Shown piece by piece: positions 5,440 to 6,033 of a stretch of 6,033 nucleotides of DNA (its first letter is position 1; each line of letters begins with the position of its first letter). The DNA lies in contig DPYO01000044.1 in assembly GCA_003535775.1 (NCBI GenBank), positions 1-6,033 of the forward strand, given 5' to 3'. This DNA comes from Fidelibacterota bacterium (GTDB taxonomy: Bacteria > Fidelibacterota > Marinisomatia > Marinisomatales > UBA8229). The notes below the pieces were generated by a model. It was not told the origin of the DNA, ran no database searches, and was given only the letters and a program-made list of their open reading frames with translations. A program made the position numbers and the translations under genes.

Positions 5440-6033
5440 ATGAAACAATTTTTAATCATTTTTCCAGTCTTTCTATTTTCACAAACGTTTCAGCGGGATA
5501 TAAATCCATTTCCGATGATTCTTTTTGAAGATGAATTATTAGCACCTTTTATAGGTGGATTTAACAAACCTAATCCCAGATTTCTAGATTGGAATGAAGA
5601 TGGATTGATTGATCTTTTTCTAAGGGATGAAGACGGTTATCTACAGTACTATAAAAATATTGGATCCGCATCAAATCCAGAATTTCAACTTCAGACAAAA
5701 GCCTTCCAGGAACTATATGTGGGAATATGGTTTTCTTTTCTGGATTTTGATTTTGATGGTGACGTTGATTTACTTTGTCAAACATCTGGAACCTATTACA
5801 TCTCAGCTTATGAGAATATATCTGGAGAATTTCAACTTAGAACGGAACAGTTATTAGACGACATTGGCAGTCCAGTTTTTGGTTCTCAAGCTGACATACC
5901 AACTTTAGCCGATATAGATGGAGATAACCTGGAAGACCTTTTTATGGGAAATCAAGCCGGAAAAGTTATATACTATAGTAATATTGGTACCACAGATGGA
6001 TTGCCTGTCTTTCAATATATAACCAATTATTTT
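5440..6033 (+). CDS. Secreted FG-GAP/VCBS-repeat protein, N-terminal part (3' end outside window)
   Basis: The frame is open from the ATG at 5440 to the window edge, giving 198 residues and no stop. A short signal peptide is visible: MKQF, a hydrophobic core FLIIFPVFLF, and a likely cleavage at FS/QT (14/15). There is no lipobox, so the protein is soluble or surface-bound rather than lipidated. Three FG-GAP/VCBS-type repeats follow, each with a calcium-loop-like Asp pattern: DWNEDGLID (50-58), DFDFDGDVD (102-110) and DIDGDNLED (158-166). Each is followed by an aromatic strand and a turn, such as YYKNIGSASNPEFQL (70-84) and YYSNIGTTDGLPVFQ (178-192). Such repeats build integrin-alpha-like beta-propellers, and proteins of this kind are often long, some ending in a sorting domain that cannot be seen here. 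The gene starts 3 bases after the cytochrome stop without a clear Shine-Dalgarno, so it belongs to the same operon. The role is inferred as surface binding or scaffolding. Confidence 0.5.
   Translation, partial: MKQFLIIFPVFLFSQTFQRDINPFPMILFEDELLAPFIGGFNKPNPRFLDWNEDGLIDLFLRDEDGYLQYYKNIGSASNPEFQLQTKAFQELYVGIWFSFLDFDFDGDVDLLCQTSGTYYISAYENISGEFQLRTEQLLDDIGSPVFGSQADIPTLADIDGDNLEDLFMGNQAGKVIYYSNIGTTDGLPVFQYITNYF

Noticed and set aside
5570..5857. Open frames on both strands (5570-5785 minus, 5627-5857 plus)
   Set aside because: Both overlap the FG-GAP gene, whose repeats occupy the third frame without interruption to the window end.

Overview
The window is about 6 kb of a gram-negative bacterial genome. 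It is densely coded, moderately AT-rich, and holds six protein genes with no RNA gene, mobile element or CRISPR array that I can see. The envelope genes on the right suggest the Bacteroidota/Marinimicrobia (SAR406)/Ignavibacteria sphere: short lipoprotein signals, a signal peptide ending in LFSQ, secreted FG-GAP/VCBS repeats and a lipoprotein multiheme cytochrome. That placement is inferred from protein style only; no marker gene is present.

Left part (1-2765). A plus-strand fumarylacetoacetate hydrolase (FAH) family enzyme enters from the left edge and ends at 416. Two minus-strand genes converge on it: an alanine/glycine:cation symporter of the AGCS family (2765 to 1206), then an inositol monophosphatase (SuhB-like) family enzyme (1206 to 409). 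These two are joined by a one-base stop/start overlap (TAATG). The phosphatase and the FAH gene overlap tail to tail by 8 bases. All three look like ordinary metabolic or transport genes.

Middle (2766-2900). This 135-base, very AT-rich spacer is the only real intergenic region. It must carry the divergent promoters for the symporter unit and the right-hand unit. Shine-Dalgarno sequences are clear on both sides, and a T7-ATT-A7 tract lies between them.

Right part (2901-6033). A tight plus-strand operon of exported proteins starts here: (1) a lipoprotein seven-bladed beta-propeller of the YVTN/YncE type with methionine-rich loops; (2) a lipoprotein with five CXXCH heme-c motifs and a C-terminal beta-rich domain carrying a GHNLPTG motif; (3) a secreted FG-GAP/VCBS-repeat protein with Asp-rich calcium-loop motifs, cut by the window end. 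Genes 1 and 2 overlap by 8 bases, and genes 2 and 3 are 3 bases apart. The most economical reading is a cell-envelope redox module in which the heme protein carries electrons and the two propeller-like proteins bind or scaffold partners. The substrate and partner are unknown, and this unit is the most interesting part of the window.
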